From Fictibacillus barbaricus (GTDB taxonomy: Bacteria > Bacillota > Bacilli > Bacillales > Fictibacillaceae), in the NCBI RefSeq assembly GCF_014635025.1, contig NZ_BMCE01000002.1:496001-560000 (forward strand): a DNA stretch of 64,000 nt. Reading direction: 5' to 3'. Of the stretch, positions 15,433-25,079 are shown piece after piece. Position 1 is the first letter of the stretch. Every line of letters starts with the position of its first letter. The position numbers and the translations under genes were made by a program. The notes below the pieces were generated by a model that had not been told where the DNA came from, searched no databases, and saw only the letters and a program-made list of their open reading frames with translations.

Positions 15433-15461
15433 ATTATGACAAACTCGTATTTGTTTGTCAA
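15433..15461 (-). promoter_or_regulatory. Sigma-A promoter of the pyr operon
   Basis: On the minus strand, TTGACA (15456-15461) and CATAAT (15433-15438) are separated by 17 bases, close to the vegetative consensus. The -35 hexamer overlaps the stop codon of rluD, so the pyr operon starts directly at the end of the upstream gene. Confidence 0.8.
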
Positions 15462-16372
15462 CTTCTTTTCTCTAAAAGATCCAACAACTCACTCATTTCA
15501 GCTGGGATTTCACGTTCAAACTCCATATATTCACCCGTTCTTGGGTGTTCAAAACCCAACGTTTGTGCATGAAGAGCTTGCCCTTCGATCGGAAGTGTCT
15601 TTGAAGGGCCATACTTCGGATCACCTGCAAGCGGGAACCCAATATATTTCATATGAACACGAATCTGGTGAGTTCTTCCCGTCTCCAATTGACACTCCAC
15701 ATACGTGTAATTCGTAAACCTTTTTATAACATTGAAATGTGTAACAGCATCACGACTGTTCTCATCAGTAACCGTCATCTTTTGGCGGTCATTCTTGTCT
15801 CTGCCGATCGGTGCATCGATCGTTCCCTGATCATGAGGCATAACCCCATGAACGATCGCCTTATAAACACGAGTCGTTGTTTTGGCTTTAAGCTGGTCGA
15901 CAAGAGACTCATGTGCCATATCATTCTTTGCGACCATCAGTAATCCTGACGTATCTTTATCAATACGGTGTACAATCCCAGGGCGCAATACACCATTAAT
16001 GCCTGAAAGATCTTTACAGTGCGCCATAAGTCCATTCACAAGTGTTCCGCTGTAATGTCCCGGTGCTGGATGAACGACCATCCCCCGGGGTTTATTCACA
16101 ACGAGTACATCAGAATCTTCGTATACGATATCAAGATTCATCTCTTCTGGAACAACATCAAGGATTTCAGGTTCTGGAATCTCAATTTCAATAACATCAC
16201 CAGCAGCACATTTATAGTTTGACTTAACTGGATTATTGTTTAATAAGACAATCTTATCTTTAATCCAGCTCTGGATCTGTGAGCGTGACCACTCATCCTG
16301 GACTTCAGACAAAACTTTATCAATACGGTTCCCTTCATGTTCAGTAGATACCGTATAATCAAATTTACTCAT
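15458..16372 (-). CDS. rluD: RluD-type 23S rRNA pseudouridine synthase
   Basis: This is a 304-residue orthologue of B. subtilis YlyB (303 residues), predicted to convert uridines of 23S rRNA helix 69 to pseudouridine. An N-terminal S4-like RNA-binding segment (about 15-75) precedes the catalytic domain with [10 protein letters not shown], in which Asp138 is the nucleophile, and the [11 protein letters not shown] motif near the C-terminus. A longer open frame exists upstream, but the ATG at 16372 follows GAAGGAGAC and matches the family start. It overlaps lspA by eight bases, so the two are probably co-translated. Confidence 0.94.
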   Translation of the reverse strand: MSKFDYTVSTEHEGNRIDKVLSEVQDEWSRSQIQSWIKDKIVLLNNNPVKSNYKCAAGDVIEIEIPEPEILDVVPEEMNLDIVYEDSDVLVVNKPRGMVVHPAPGHYSGTLVNGLMAHCKDLSGINGVLRPGIVHRIDKDTSGLLMVAKNDMAHESLVDQLKAKTTTRVYKAIVHGVMPHDQGTIDAPIGRDKNDRQKMTVTDENSRDAVTHFNVIKRFTNYTYVECQLETGRTHQIRVHMKYIGFPLAGDPKYGPSKTLPIEGQALHAQTLGFEHPRTGEYMEFEREIPAEMSELLDLLEKRS

Positions 16373-16829
16373 TTTCTGTCTCCTTCTTTTTGCTTTCCAT
16401 AAAACTTTGTATAAAAATAAGACCAACACCAATTACAAGAGCACTGTCCGCAACATTAAAGATAGGGAAATCATAGCTGCCGATCTTCACATCAAGAAAA
16501 TCGACCACTTCACCATGCAATAAACGATCGATAAAATTCCCAACCGCTCCGCCTAGGACAAGAGCAAGAGCCGTTTTAAGCAGTGTGTCATGTGCATGTT
16601 TTTGAAGATAGTAGATGACTGCCCCTACCACGATAATCGTTATTATAATAAAGAAGTAGCGCTGATCTTGCAGAATCCCAAAAGCTGCTCCCCTGTTTCG
16701 GTGCGAGGTTATGTAAAAGACTTGATCAATGATAGAAATGGATTGGCCCAATTCCATTTTTTTTACGATCAGCCACTTTGTCGCCTGATCTACTGCGAAG
16801 ATTAGCAAAGCTACAAGATAATAAAACAA
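16365..16829 (-). CDS. lspA: Lipoprotein signal peptidase (signal peptidase II)
   Basis: LspA removes signal peptides from prolipoproteins after lipid attachment. The 154-residue protein has four hydrophobic helices and the conserved blocks [15 protein letters not shown] (catalytic Asp110) and FNVADSA (catalytic Asp128). It lies between ileS and rluD as in B. subtilis, except that the DksA/TraR-like ylyA normally between ileS and lspA is missing. Confidence 0.96.
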   Translation of the reverse strand: MFYYLVALLIFAVDQATKWLIVKKMELGQSISIIDQVFYITSHRNRGAAFGILQDQRYFFIIITIIVVGAVIYYLQKHAHDTLLKTALALVLGGAVGNFIDRLLHGEVVDFLDVKIGSYDFPIFNVADSALVIGVGLIFIQSFMESKKKETENE

Positions 16830-16940
16830 TAGAACTCCTCCGATACAGAATTAATGTCTTTATGAATTGTAGCACAGCAATCGGACGTTCTACAATTTAA
16901 TTTACCCAATCACAACCGAAGTACCTCATCAAAAGAAAAA

Positions 16941-16961
16941 AATCCCGCGATTTGCGGGATT
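16941..16961 (-). terminator. Terminator after ileS
   Basis: An AATCCCGC / GCGGGATT stem with a short loop lies seven bases after the ileS stop and is followed on the minus strand by a T-rich run. It separates ileS from lspA-rluD. Confidence 0.85.
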
Positions 16962-16968
16962 TTAATCA

Positions 16969-19731
16969 TTATGCGTAATGTTTTTCAACTATACCTGCAC
17001 AGCTTGCACAAAGTGTAGGGTGTTTTTCATTCTTTCCTACGTCTTCTGACACAACCCAGCAGCGTTCACACGTTTCGCCTTCAGCGTTTGTTACGGAAAC
17101 TGCTACATGCTCATACTTGCCTGCTGATTCAGGAGCTTCAGACTTAACGCCCCTAACGGTCGCTTTAGAAACGATAAAGAGTTTATTTAACTCTTCAACA
17201 CTTTCCAGCCAAGGTTTAAGTGACTCTGTAGGATATAAAGTGATGGAAGCAGTTAGAGATTTACCGATCGTTTTCTGGCTTCTTGCTTCCTCTAATGCTT
17301 TCAATACTTCATCACGAACATCCATAAATACGTCCCATTCTTTTTCAAGCTGTTCTGTACCCGTATAGTTCTTCACTTCTGGCATCGCAGTTAACTGAAC
17401 ACTTGCTTCCTCTACACCAGGGATGTATTCCCATACTTCATCTGCAGTGTGAGAAAGAACAGGTGCAGACAATTTTGTTAGTGCCATTAACGTTTCGTAT
17501 AGAACAGTTTGAATGCTTCTGCGTTTATGATCATCCTCTGCTTGGATATAAAGCGTATCTTTTGCCATATCTAAGTAGAAAGAGCTCAGTTCGATCGTAC
17601 AGAAGTTGTGGATCGTATTATATACCGTAATAAACTGATAATCTTCATATGCCTTCTTAACTTTAGCAACGACCTTATCAAGTTTAACCATCATGTATTT
17701 CTCAAGATCAGGCATCTCCTCAAAACTCACGGAATGCTGCTGTGGATCAAAGCCATGAAGATTTCCTAATAAGAAACGAAGTGTGTTTCTGATCTTGCGG
17801 TAGACTTCAGCAACCTGCTTTAAGATGTCATCGGAAACACGCACATCTGATTGATAATCTACGGATGACACCCAAAGACGGATAATATCTGCTCCAAGCT
17901 GCTTCATAACCTTGATCGGATCAAGCGTGTTACCGATTGATTTACTCATCTTACGACCCTCTCCGTCTAATACGAACCCATGGCTTAGAACAGCTTTATA
18001 AGGAGCTTTTCCTGTAATAGCAACAGATGTAGAAAGTGACGAGTTAAACCATCCACGGTATTGGTCAGATCCTTCTAAATAAAGATCTGCCGGACGCACT
18101 AAATTTTCTCTTTCTTCAAGTACACCCCAATGAGATGTTCCAGAATCAAACCAAACGTCCATGATATCTGTTTCTTTTGTAAAGCGGCCATTTGGACTGT
18201 GAGGAGATGTAAATCCTTCTGGCAGCAAGTCTTTTGCTTCTCTTTCAAACCAAACATTTGAGCCATACTCTCTAAATAGTCCTACAACGTGAGCGATCGT
18301 TTCTTCTGTAAGAATAGCCTCGCCATCTTCACCGTAAAAAACAGGGATTGGTACTCCCCAAGCTCTTTGACGAGAGATACACCAATCTTCACGGTCCTTA
18401 ATCATATTGTGAAGACGTGTCTCACCCCATGTTGGAACCCAGTTTACTTCTTCGATCGCACGAAGCATATCTTCACGAATTCCTTTAATAGAAGCGAACC
18501 ATTGTGCAGTTGCACGGAAAATAACCGGCTTTTTTGTTCTCCAGTCATGAGGATACGAGTGAGTAATAAATGATAGCTTTAAGAGTGCACCTTTTTCTTT
18601 CAATGCCTCAGTTATCGGTTTATTCGCTTCATCATAGAACAGTCCTTCAAATCCAGGAGCTTCTTTCGTCATGACACCTCTGTCATCAACCGGGCAAAGG
18701 ACATCAAGTCCGTACCGCTTACCTACTAGGAAGTCATCTTCCCCGTGTCCTGGAGCTGTATGAACACATCCTGTTCCAGCGTCCGTAGTAACGTGGTCAC
18801 CAAGCATTACAAGTGAATCACGGTCATACAATGGGTGGTGTGCCAGAACATTCTCGATTTCAGCGCCTTTAAAACGTTTAACCACTTCTGCCTGTTCCCA
18901 CTCAAAATCTTTTTTCAGTGTCTCTAATAGCGCTTCAGCAACAACGTATTTTCCATTCTCTGTTTGCAAAGACACATAATCTAATTCAGGATGAACAGAG
19001 ATCCCTAAGTTTGCAGGAATCGTCCAAGGAGTTGTTGTCCAAATCACAAGTTTTTCATCTGTATCAAGAACACCTTTTCCATCTTTAACATCAAAAGCTA
19101 CAAAGATAGAAGCAGATCGTTTATCTTGATATTCAATCTCAGCTTCCGCTAATGCAGATTCCGATGAAGGTGACCAATAAACAGGCTTAAGACCTTTATA
19201 GATCAAGTCCCTTTTTGCCATTTCGCCAAACACTTCGATCTGTCTTGCTTCATACCCTTTATTTAGAGTGATATAAGGATTTTCCCAGTCACCGCGAACG
19301 CCTAAACGCTTGAATTGTTCACGCTGATGATCCACTTGTTTAAGAGCGTATTCTTCACAAAGTTTACGGAATTCAGCAACCGTCAATTCCTTGCGTTTTA
19401 CTTTTCCGCTTTTCGTTAACGCTGTTTCAATCGGAAGACCATGTGTGTCCCAACCAGGAACATATGGTGCATAATGACCTGTCATTGATTTAAAACGAAC
19501 AATGATATCTTTTAGAATTTTGTTTTCGGCATGCCCGATATGAATATCACCGTTTGCATATGGAGGACCATCATGCAAGATAAACGGCGGGAGACCCTTC
19601 GTTTTTTCTAGTACCATCTCGTAAATGTTAAGCTCTTTCCACTTTTCTTGAACGACAGGTTCTCTTTGCGGAAGATTTCCACGCATCGGAAACTCTGTTT
19701 TAGGCATTAATAGCGTGTCTTTATAATTCAT
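16969..19731 (-). CDS. ileS: Isoleucyl-tRNA synthetase
   Basis: This class I synthetase charges tRNA-Ile. The 920-residue protein has HIGH at 64-67, the editing (CP1) domain with the [11 protein letters not shown] segment, KMSKS near residue 595 ([10 protein letters not shown]) and a C-terminal zinc-binding region (CERCW and CASC). The length and zinc knuckle fit the bacterial IleS1-type enzyme. The ATG at 19731 follows AAGGAGG. Expression should be controlled by the T-box leader upstream. Confidence 0.97.
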   Translation of the reverse strand: MNYKDTLLMPKTEFPMRGNLPQREPVVQEKWKELNIYEMVLEKTKGLPPFILHDGPPYANGDIHIGHAENKILKDIIVRFKSMTGHYAPYVPGWDTHGLPIETALTKSGKVKRKELTVAEFRKLCEEYALKQVDHQREQFKRLGVRGDWENPYITLNKGYEARQIEVFGEMAKRDLIYKGLKPVYWSPSSESALAEAEIEYQDKRSASIFVAFDVKDGKGVLDTDEKLVIWTTTPWTIPANLGISVHPELDYVSLQTENGKYVVAEALLETLKKDFEWEQAEVVKRFKGAEIENVLAHHPLYDRDSLVMLGDHVTTDAGTGCVHTAPGHGEDDFLVGKRYGLDVLCPVDDRGVMTKEAPGFEGLFYDEANKPITEALKEKGALLKLSFITHSYPHDWRTKKPVIFRATAQWFASIKGIREDMLRAIEEVNWVPTWGETRLHNMIKDREDWCISRQRAWGVPIPVFYGEDGEAILTEETIAHVVGLFREYGSNVWFEREAKDLLPEGFTSPHSPNGRFTKETDIMDVWFDSGTSHWGVLEERENLVRPADLYLEGSDQYRGWFNSSLSTSVAITGKAPYKAVLSHGFVLDGEGRKMSKSIGNTLDPIKVMKQLGADIIRLWVSSVDYQSDVRVSDDILKQVAEVYRKIRNTLRFLLGNLHGFDPQQHSVSFEEMPDLEKYMMVKLDKVVAKVKKAYEDYQFITVYNTIHNFCTIELSSFYLDMAKDTLYIQAEDDHKRRSIQTVLYETLMALTKLSAPVLSHTADEVWEYIPGVEEASVQLTAMPEVKNYTGTEQLEKEWDVFMDVRDEVLKALEEARSQKTIGKSLTASITLYPTESLKPWLESVEELNKLFIVSKATVRGVKSEAPESAGKYEHVAVSVTNAEGETCERCWVVSEDVGKNEKHPTLCASCAGIVEKHYA

Positions 19732-19792
19732 TACCTTTCCTCCTTAAATTACAATAAAAATATGGATGACAGTTATTGGGAGGCTGCAAATA

Positions 19793-20070
19793 AAACAAAA
19801 AACCTTCTCGCCCCCACTGAATGAACAGAAGGGACGAGAAGGTTAACCCGCGGTACCACCCTAATAGGTCTATGATTGTATCAAAACCATAAAACCCGCT
19901 TAGTCATCCGTAGCGTGGATGAAGCGCCTAAACTTACTGCGAATTTCAGTTCAGGAACTCAGGGGTGATCTTCAAATACTTCTCTATTGCCAGGCTTTCA
20001 CCGTGCCCCAGCTCGCTAGAATAGATTCACAAGTACTTTACTGTCCCCGTCTTCGTCACATATTAATCTT
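19793..20070 (-). promoter_or_regulatory. T-box riboswitch leader of ileS (Ile specifier ATC)
   Basis: Read on the minus strand, the leader contains the T-box antiterminator sequence GGGTGGTACCGCG (19849-19861). A terminator stem AACCTTCTCG / CGAGAAGGTT (19801-19844) and a T-run (19793-19800) follow. Upstream are the stem I elements; the triplet ATC at 19967-19969, followed by a purine, is the likely specifier codon for isoleucine. Uncharged tRNA-Ile should pair with the T-box and allow readthrough into ileS. This leader fills most of the 370-base gap between divIVA and ileS. Confidence 0.92.
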
Positions 20071-20075
20071 AGAAA

Positions 20076-20105
20076 AGTATATGCGATTTTTTAAATGAAT
20101 GTCAA
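20076..20105 (-). promoter_or_regulatory. Sigma-A promoter of the ileS leader
   Basis: On the minus strand, TTGACA (20100-20105) and TATACT (20076-20081) are 18 bases apart. The -35 box overlaps the divIVA stop codon, so ileS has its own promoter beginning exactly at the end of divIVA. Confidence 0.75.
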
Positions 20106-20611
20106 GCTTCCGTCTTTACTTCCTGAAGTTCATAGCCTTCTAGGTTTTCAGGGGCATTTAAGGAATCCCAGTCGTCGTTCTTTAACATTTCAAGTTGTGC
20201 CTCAATCAGCATTCTAAACCTTGTGCGGTAAACGGACGACTGCTTTTTTAGTTCATCAATCTCCATGGAGATTTTTCTGGATTTAGATAAAGCTTCATTA
20301 ATAATTCTATCAGCGTTCTTTTCAGCTTCTTTTACGATCAAACGAGCTTCTTTATTCGCTGTTCGTTTTACTTCTTCACCTGTTTCTTGCGCAATAAGTA
20401 TAGATTTATTCAGTGTTTCCTCAATATTTTTAAAATAAGAGATTTTTTCTTCGAGGCTAGAAACTGTTTCTTCTAATTCTTTCTTTTCACGAATAACCGC
20501 CTCATAATCTTTAATGACTTGATCTAAAAAGTCATTTACTTCGTCTTCACTATACCCTCTGAAACCTCTTGTAAATTCCTTATTATGAATATCCAATGGT
20601 GTTAAAGGCAC
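20102..20611 (-). CDS. divIVA: DivIVA, cell-pole and septum positioning protein
   Basis: DivIVA binds curved membrane at poles and septa, recruits MinJ/MinCD and anchors the origin during sporulation. The 169-residue protein starts with PLTPLDIHNKEF, followed by FRGYSEDEVNDFLDQV, the membrane-binding N-terminal domain, and then a long coiled coil. Upstream in-frame codons form the ribosome site itself: GGAGGTGG precedes the GTG at 20611, which gives the family's MPLTP start. It is the last gene of the ylm cluster. Confidence 0.94.
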   Translation of the reverse strand: MPLTPLDIHNKEFTRGFRGYSEDEVNDFLDQVIKDYEAVIREKKELEETVSSLEEKISYFKNIEETLNKSILIAQETGEEVKRTANKEARLIVKEAEKNADRIINEALSKSRKISMEIDELKKQSSVYRTRFRMLIEAQLEMLKNDDWDSLNAPENLEGYELQEVKTEA

Positions 20612-20687
20612 GACAGCCACCTCCATAGATGCGTTATTTTTTACCTAAATTCGACAAAATTTCGGCCATTCCTTCTATACCCAGAAA

Positions 20688-21461
20688 TTATTTTAATAAG
20701 CCGTACCGAATGCGCCACTTTTCTTTCTTAGTCGTTCCCTCAATGGCAATCAGTTTGCTTCTGCCAAATCCTCTTACTGATAGTTCATCGCCTTCCATTA
20801 CTTCAACTGATACTTGGTCTGTAATCTTATGGTTGAGCTTAACACGACCTTGCTGAATCAAAGGTGATGCTTTTGCACGTGATAAGTTATAAACCTCAGC
20901 AACAACTACATCGAGCCTCAGTGAAGAAACAGTCCCGCTTTTTTCGTTATACTCTGTTTTAATTTCAATCAATTGGTTCTCTTGAATGTCTGCTAATTTA
21001 ACTCCGGTCCTACCGATCTTAGTTAGATTCAGTTCGATAAAACCTGCAATCTCTTTAGCACAAATAAATTGAACCTTATCACCATCAATTAATATATCGC
21101 CATACTTTCCTCTTTTTACACCAATATTCATTAAAGCGCCTAAAACGTCTCTATGTTCGATAGCAGCAAACTTAGCTGGGTAGTTGATATCATAACAAAC
21201 GATCTGAAAATCTTCCTCTTTCGCATCTATGTATTCCGGATACAAAAAAGCTCGCTTTCGTTCAGAAAAAGAAGAGCCTCCCCATAAAGAGAGGCGCACT
21301 TCTGTATCATTACCCAGAATCGTCTTCACAATTTCCTGTTCACGGGGATCCAGGAAGTCCGTTAGTTTCGGACTGTACCGTTCAACGACTTCTGTTTTCC
21401 AATTTAATACCCGATCCACAAATTCATGTTCTTCCGGTCTGTAATGCTGGTAAATACTCAT
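20688..21461 (-). CDS. ylmH: YlmH, S4-domain RNA-binding protein linked to division and ribosome quality control
   Basis: This 257-residue protein has a novel N-terminal region and a C-terminal S4 RNA-binding domain at about 178-245 (RLDVVVAEVYNLSRAKASPLIQQGRVKLN). Orthologues sit beside divIVA in most Gram-positive bacteria. Work on B. subtilis YlmH, recalled and not checked, implicates it as a 50S-binding factor that can support RqcH-dependent alanine tailing in place of RqcP. Here rqcH lies about 18 kb away in the same window. It is followed directly by divIVA. Confidence 0.92.
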   Translation of the reverse strand: MSIYQHYRPEEHEFVDRVLNWKTEVVERYSPKLTDFLDPREQEIVKTILGNDTEVRLSLWGGSSFSERKRAFLYPEYIDAKEEDFQIVCYDINYPAKFAAIEHRDVLGALMNIGVKRGKYGDILIDGDKVQFICAKEIAGFIELNLTKIGRTGVKLADIQENQLIEIKTEYNEKSGTVSSLRLDVVVAEVYNLSRAKASPLIQQGRVKLNHKITDQVSVEVMEGDELSVRGFGRSKLIAIEGTTKKEKWRIRYGLLK

Positions 21462-21470
21462 AACAAAACC

Positions 21471-21752
21471 TTAGAAAGAACGAGCTAGCATATTAGCAAC
21501 TGCATTGACTCCATATTGAGCAAAATGCAGTGCCATCAGAGCTACGATTGGCGAAAGATCAATCATACCAAGCGGCGGAATAATCTTGCGAAAAGGAGAT
21601 AGATATGGTTCAACCAGTCTTGCTATAACTTGCCCAATTGAAGATTCCCGAGCATTCGGAAACCAAGAGAGAAGTATGTACCCGATAATCATGTAATAGT
21701 AGATTTGTATTAGAGTTTGTACTACGTCTGCAATTGTAAATATGATATTCAA
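21471..21752 (-). CDS. ylmG: YlmG, YggT-family membrane protein
   Basis: A 93-residue YggT-family protein with two hydrophobic helices (about 5-30 and 65-88) flanking a conserved loop with SWFPNARESSIGQV and EPYLSPFRKIIPPLG. The exact role is unsettled; it clusters with sepF and divIVA in Firmicutes, Actinobacteria and plastid-related lineages. It lies between sepF and ylmH in a compact run of genes. Confidence 0.92.
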   Translation of the reverse strand: MNIIFTIADVVQTLIQIYYYMIIGYILLSWFPNARESSIGQVIARLVEPYLSPFRKIIPPLGMIDLSPIVALMALHFAQYGVNAVANMLARSF

Positions 21753-21771
21753 TAATTTTCACCTGCCTGAT

Positions 21772-22203
21772 TTAATCTTCGTCCATCATTTCTGAAATCG
21801 AACCGGATACATCTACATTTTCAGGTGTACACAAGAACGTGTTCGGACCTAGCTTTTGAATGTCTCCTCCAATGGCATAAACGGTTCCTGATAAAAAGTC
21901 TACGATTCGCTTTGCTTGATCATGCGGAATTCTTTGCAAATTCATAACGACCGCTCTTCGATTTTTCAGTTGATCTGCTATATCCTGAGCTTCTGCGTAT
22001 ACACGAGGCTCCACTAGCACAACCTTAACCTGTTGTTGGATGCTTTGAAGGCTAACTACGTTCGGCTTACCTTTTTTTGCATTCGAAGTATGAGAAGGAG
22101 TAATCTCATCTTCTTCAGCTAACATCTCTTCTTCGAAGTCGTTTTCATACTCATATTCGTCTTCCAGATCAAAAAAGCGCTTGAATTTTGTTTTGATTCC
22201 CAT
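21772..22203 (-). CDS. sepF: SepF, FtsZ-ring assembly protein
   Basis: SepF tethers and aligns FtsZ filaments at the membrane. The 143-residue protein has an N-terminal basic amphipathic stretch ([13 protein letters not shown]), an acidic linker at about 12-50 and a C-terminal DUF552 domain with [19 protein letters not shown] and [19 protein letters not shown]. The ATG at 22203 follows AGGAGGTGG; the GTG three codons earlier lies within that ribosome site and is rejected. Confidence 0.94.
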   Translation of the reverse strand: MGIKTKFKRFFDLEDEYEYENDFEEEMLAEEDEITPSHTSNAKKGKPNVVSLQSIQQQVKVVLVEPRVYAEAQDIADQLKNRRAVVMNLQRIPHDQAKRIVDFLSGTVYAIGGDIQKLGPNTFLCTPENVDVSGSISEMMDED

Positions 22204-22215
22204 TTGTTCCACCTC

Positions 22216-22896
22216 CTAAAATTCTTTTCCTACTAAGTTCGTGCCTATTCGAATAAAGGTTGCTCCTTCTTCAACGGCGATTACATAATCGTTTGACATT
22301 CCCATTGAAAGTTCAGTGCAAGGTGCGTACGCCAATTCTTTTTTCTGAATTTCCAATTGCAGCTGCTTTAAAGTTGAAAACACGCTTCTGATCAAGGATT
22401 CATCATCTGTAAAAGGTGCCATCGTCATAAGACCTGCAACTTTTATACGGTCATAGTCTTTTAATTTATCGACAAATGGAAGCACTTCTTTTACTCCTAG
22501 TCCATGTTTTGAATCTTCTTCAGCAATATTTACTTGAACAAAACAGGAAATTGGCTTTTCTGCTCTTTTTTGGATCTCTTTAGCCAAACTTATACGGTCT
22601 AAAGAATGAATGTAATCCACGTGCTGGATAATATCTTTAACTTTTCTCGTTTGCAGCGTTCCGATGAAGTGCCATTTAACTGATGCTTCTTCAAGAAACT
22701 CTTTCTTGCTTAACAGTCCTTCAACTCTGTTTTCTCCGATATGTTCCACACCTGCTAAAACAGCCTCTTTCGTTGTTTCATTACTCACATATTTCGTCAC
22801 CGCGATTAAATTAACGCCCTTTGCAGATCTGTTTTTTTTATCGCAGGCAGCTTGGATTTCATTCCATATATGGTTTCTGTTTTCGATTATTCCCAA
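22216..22896 (-). CDS. ylmE: YggS/YlmE-family pyridoxal-phosphate homeostasis protein
   Basis: This single-domain PLP-binding barrel protein keeps free PLP and linked amino-acid metabolism in balance. It has the PLP lysine in LIAVTKYV, the HFIGTLQTRKVK block and the phosphate-binding SMGMSNDYVIAVEEGATFIRIGTNLVG. The start is uncertain. AAAGGAG is followed by a CTG after six bases and a TTG after 12 (22896, used here); a TTG at 22923 lies before the ribosome site and overlaps pgeF. Alignment with B. subtilis YlmE favours the later starts. Confidence 0.88.
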   Translation of the reverse strand: MGIIENRNHIWNEIQAACDKKNRSAKGVNLIAVTKYVSNETTKEAVLAGVEHIGENRVEGLLSKKEFLEEASVKWHFIGTLQTRKVKDIIQHVDYIHSLDRISLAKEIQKRAEKPISCFVQVNIAEEDSKHGLGVKEVLPFVDKLKDYDRIKVAGLMTMAPFTDDESLIRSVFSTLKQLQLEIQKKELAYAPCTELSMGMSNDYVIAVEEGATFIRIGTNLVGKEF

Positions 22897-22903
22897 ATCC
22901 AGG

Positions 22904-23725
22904 TTAAACTCCTTTCGTGCCAATGAAACTCATCATTCTTCCAGTCTTGCCTCTGTCTTTACGGTGTGAAAAGAACAGATCATTTTCGCAGCTCGTACAT
23001 TGATCTGAAACCGTAATGTTTTCTGGAAGTAATCCCGCGAGTAACAATAATTTTTCATTGAGTTTTTGTAAGTTTAGTTGATATTTTCCGTTTTCATTTT
23101 CCTTATAAACAGACGCATCGTCAAATCCAGCAAGAGCTGCTTTCACTTCGCTTATTACTCTGTCATCCACTTCATAACAGCAATCACCAATGGAAGGGCC
23201 AATCGCAGCTTGTATGGTTTGAACATCAGCATTTTCTTTTTCACACCATGTCTCAACCATCTTTGGGCCGATCTTAGCTACAGTTCCTTTCCAGCCGGCA
23301 TGTGCAAGTCCTACTAATTTTTCATTAGGTGCGTAAAAATAAAGAGGTACGCAGTCCGCATATAAGGATGTTAAAAGAAGGTCTTCATCAGCAGTGTACA
23401 AACCATCTGTATCCGGAATAGCACTTTCAAAATCTAAAGAACCTGCTCCGCGAACATTCTTAGTTACCTTTACAATGTTTGCTCCATGAACTTGTTTAGA
23501 ACCGACCCAGTTTTGAACGGGGAAATGAATCGTCTCCGCAAATTGAATTCGGTTTTTTTGAACCATTATTGGGTCATCATTGACATGAAAGCCCATGTTT
23601 AAGGATTGAAAGGGCATTGAACTATTCCCGCATTCACGTGTTGTGAAACCCGCTACAAGATTAGGATTTTGAACCTGCCATTTCTGTAAGCTTAAATGCT
23701 TTCCAGTTTGTTTAAAAGTGTGCAT
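22904..23725 (-). CDS. pgeF: Peptidoglycan editing factor PgeF (YlmD, multicopper oxidase-fold)
   Basis: The family removes wrongly incorporated residues from peptidoglycan precursors (YfiH in E. coli) and was earlier called a laccase-domain or purine nucleosidase protein. The 273-residue sequence has the metal-site blocks LYADCVPL, HAGWKGT and GPSIGDCCYEV, and a C-terminal CTSC...FFSHRKD...TGRMMSFI region. It is upstream of ylmE-sepF and separated from ylmC by a terminator. Confidence 0.92.
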   Translation of the reverse strand: MHTFKQTGKHLSLQKWQVQNPNLVAGFTTRECGNSSMPFQSLNMGFHVNDDPIMVQKNRIQFAETIHFPVQNWVGSKQVHGANIVKVTKNVRGAGSLDFESAIPDTDGLYTADEDLLLTSLYADCVPLYFYAPNEKLVGLAHAGWKGTVAKIGPKMVETWCEKENADVQTIQAAIGPSIGDCCYEVDDRVISEVKAALAGFDDASVYKENENGKYQLNLQKLNEKLLLLAGLLPENITVSDQCTSCENDLFFSHRKDRGKTGRMMSFIGTKGV

Positions 23726-23790
23726 GGTATGTATTCCTCCTGGAAAGTTTTATCTTTATTTTACCACATTTTCTGATGAGAAAGAAAAAA

Positions 23791-23822
23791 AGAACCGTTA
23801 TTTCAGCTGATCAAACGGTTCT
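23791..23822 (-). terminator. Terminator after ylmC
   Basis: An AGAACCGTT / AACGGTTCT stem overlaps the ylmC stop codon and is followed on the minus strand by a T-rich run. It separates ylmC from the pgeF-divIVA cluster. Confidence 0.82.
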
Positions 23823-24082
23823 TTTACATATTCATTTAATTCGCTTGTTTCCATATGTCTCACTAGTATGACGTCAGCACCTATCTTTACGATATTTCGC
23901 CAAGGAATTATGATGTCATTCTCTCTTGCAAAAAAACCAAGCATCTTGCCAGCACCAGGGATAATAATCGCATCTATCTTACCTGTATTCAAGTTAATCT
24001 CAAGATCTGCTATGTGTCCAAGCTTTTTCCCATTTGCTACATTTACAACATCTTTCACTTGGAAGTCTGATATCTTATTCAT
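23798..24082 (-). CDS. ylmC: YlmC/YmxH-family sporulation-associated PRC-barrel protein
   Basis: This 94-residue protein is a single PRC-barrel domain: FQVKDVVNVANGKKLGHIADLEIN, then a GKIDAIIIPG strand and IPWRNIVKIGADVILV. YlmC/YmxH proteins are widespread in spore formers and are usually next to sigG or dap genes, but the biochemical role is unknown. Terminators on both sides suggest a single-gene transcript. The ABC-transporter gene ylmA, found between sigG and ylmC in B. subtilis, is absent. Confidence 0.9.
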   Translation of the reverse strand: MNKISDFQVKDVVNVANGKKLGHIADLEINLNTGKIDAIIIPGAGKMLGFFARENDIIIPWRNIVKIGADVILVRHMETSELNEYVKEPFDQLK

Positions 24083-24155
24083 ACTGAAATCCCCGCCCTT
24101 CTGTTTCCATTATATGAGGGACAAAGCTGTTTCATGTTTATCTAAAGAAATAAAA

Positions 24156-24177
24156 AAACCCGTATTATAACGGGTTT
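24156..24177 (-). terminator. Terminator after sigG
   Basis: An AACCCGT / ACGGGTT hairpin with a short loop abuts the sigG stop codon and is followed on the minus strand by TTTTTTT. Confidence 0.85.
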
Positions 24178-24959
24178 TAACTGCTTTGAATATTTTTATT
24201 CATTTGTGAGATCGCTGCTTTTTCCAGTCTGGAAACTTGCGCTTGTGAGATCCCGATCTCATCTGCCACTTCCATTTGCGTTTTGCCTTGGAAAAAACGC
24301 ATGGTCAGGATCATTTTTTCTCTGTCATTTAGACGGCGCATTCCTTCTTTTAATGCTATTTCTTCAATCCATTGCATATCTTTCGCCTTATCATCACTGA
24401 TTTGATCCATTACAAAAATTGGATCTCCGCCATCATTATAGATCGGTTCAAATAATGAAACAGGGTCTTGGATCGCATCCAGTGCAAACACAACTTCTTC
24501 TTTTGGAACATCAAGCGCTTCTGCAATTTGTTGTGCTGTTGGCTCCCGAGATAGTTTGTTCATAAGCTGGTCACGAACCTGCAATGCTTTATACGCGATA
24601 TCCCTTAAGCTTCTTGACACACGAATAGGATTATTGTCTCGAAGATATCGGCGAATTTCTCCGATTATCATTGGCACTGCATAGGTAGAAAACTTAACAT
24701 TCTGACCTAGATCAAAATTGTCAATAGACTTCATAAGTCCAATACAACCTACTTGAAATAAATCATCTACATGCTCTCCGCGGTTGTTGAATCGCTGAAT
24801 CACGCTCAGTACCAGCCTGAGGTTTCCGTTAACCAGAGTTTCGCGTGCATCTGGGTCACCCTTATGCATTTTATCGAAAAGAATACGCATCTCTGGATTT
24901 TTTAAAACAGGAAGCTTTGATGTGTCAACTCCGCAAATCTCAACTTTATTTCTTGTCAA
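24177..24959 (-). CDS. sigG: RNA polymerase late forespore sigma factor SigG
   Basis: SigG drives late forespore genes (small acid-soluble proteins, germination). At 260 residues it has the same length as B. subtilis SigG. Region 2 includes HVDDLFQVGCIGLMKSIDNFD and FSTYAVPMIIGEIRRYLRD; region 4 holds the helix-turn-helix TQMEVADEIGISQAQVSRLEK. The N-terminal RNKVEICGVDTSKLPVL is typical of SigG. It has its own sigma-F type promoter in the gap after sigE. Confidence 0.96.
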   Translation of the reverse strand: MTRNKVEICGVDTSKLPVLKNPEMRILFDKMHKGDPDARETLVNGNLRLVLSVIQRFNNRGEHVDDLFQVGCIGLMKSIDNFDLGQNVKFSTYAVPMIIGEIRRYLRDNNPIRVSRSLRDIAYKALQVRDQLMNKLSREPTAQQIAEALDVPKEEVVFALDAIQDPVSLFEPIYNDGGDPIFVMDQISDDKAKDMQWIEEIALKEGMRRLNDREKMILTMRFFQGKTQMEVADEIGISQAQVSRLEKAAISQMNKNIQSS

Positions 24960-24994
24960 GTCTTTTCCCTCCTGCCGGGAGCTAATTTCAAATT

Positions 24995-25024
24995 AAGTAT
25001 CACCGAACAGAGGGAAAATTATGC
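24995..25024 (-). promoter_or_regulatory. Sigma-F promoter of sigG
   Basis: On the minus strand, GCATA (25020-25024) and GGTGATACTT (24995-25004) are separated by 15 bases, matching the sigma-F pattern (GYATA, then GGnnAnAnTn). This fits the known forespore control of sigG. Confidence 0.75.
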
Positions 25025-25079
25025 AATTGTCAATTTAGAGAAATATGGAAATAATTCTCAAAACCATTATAAATACGTG

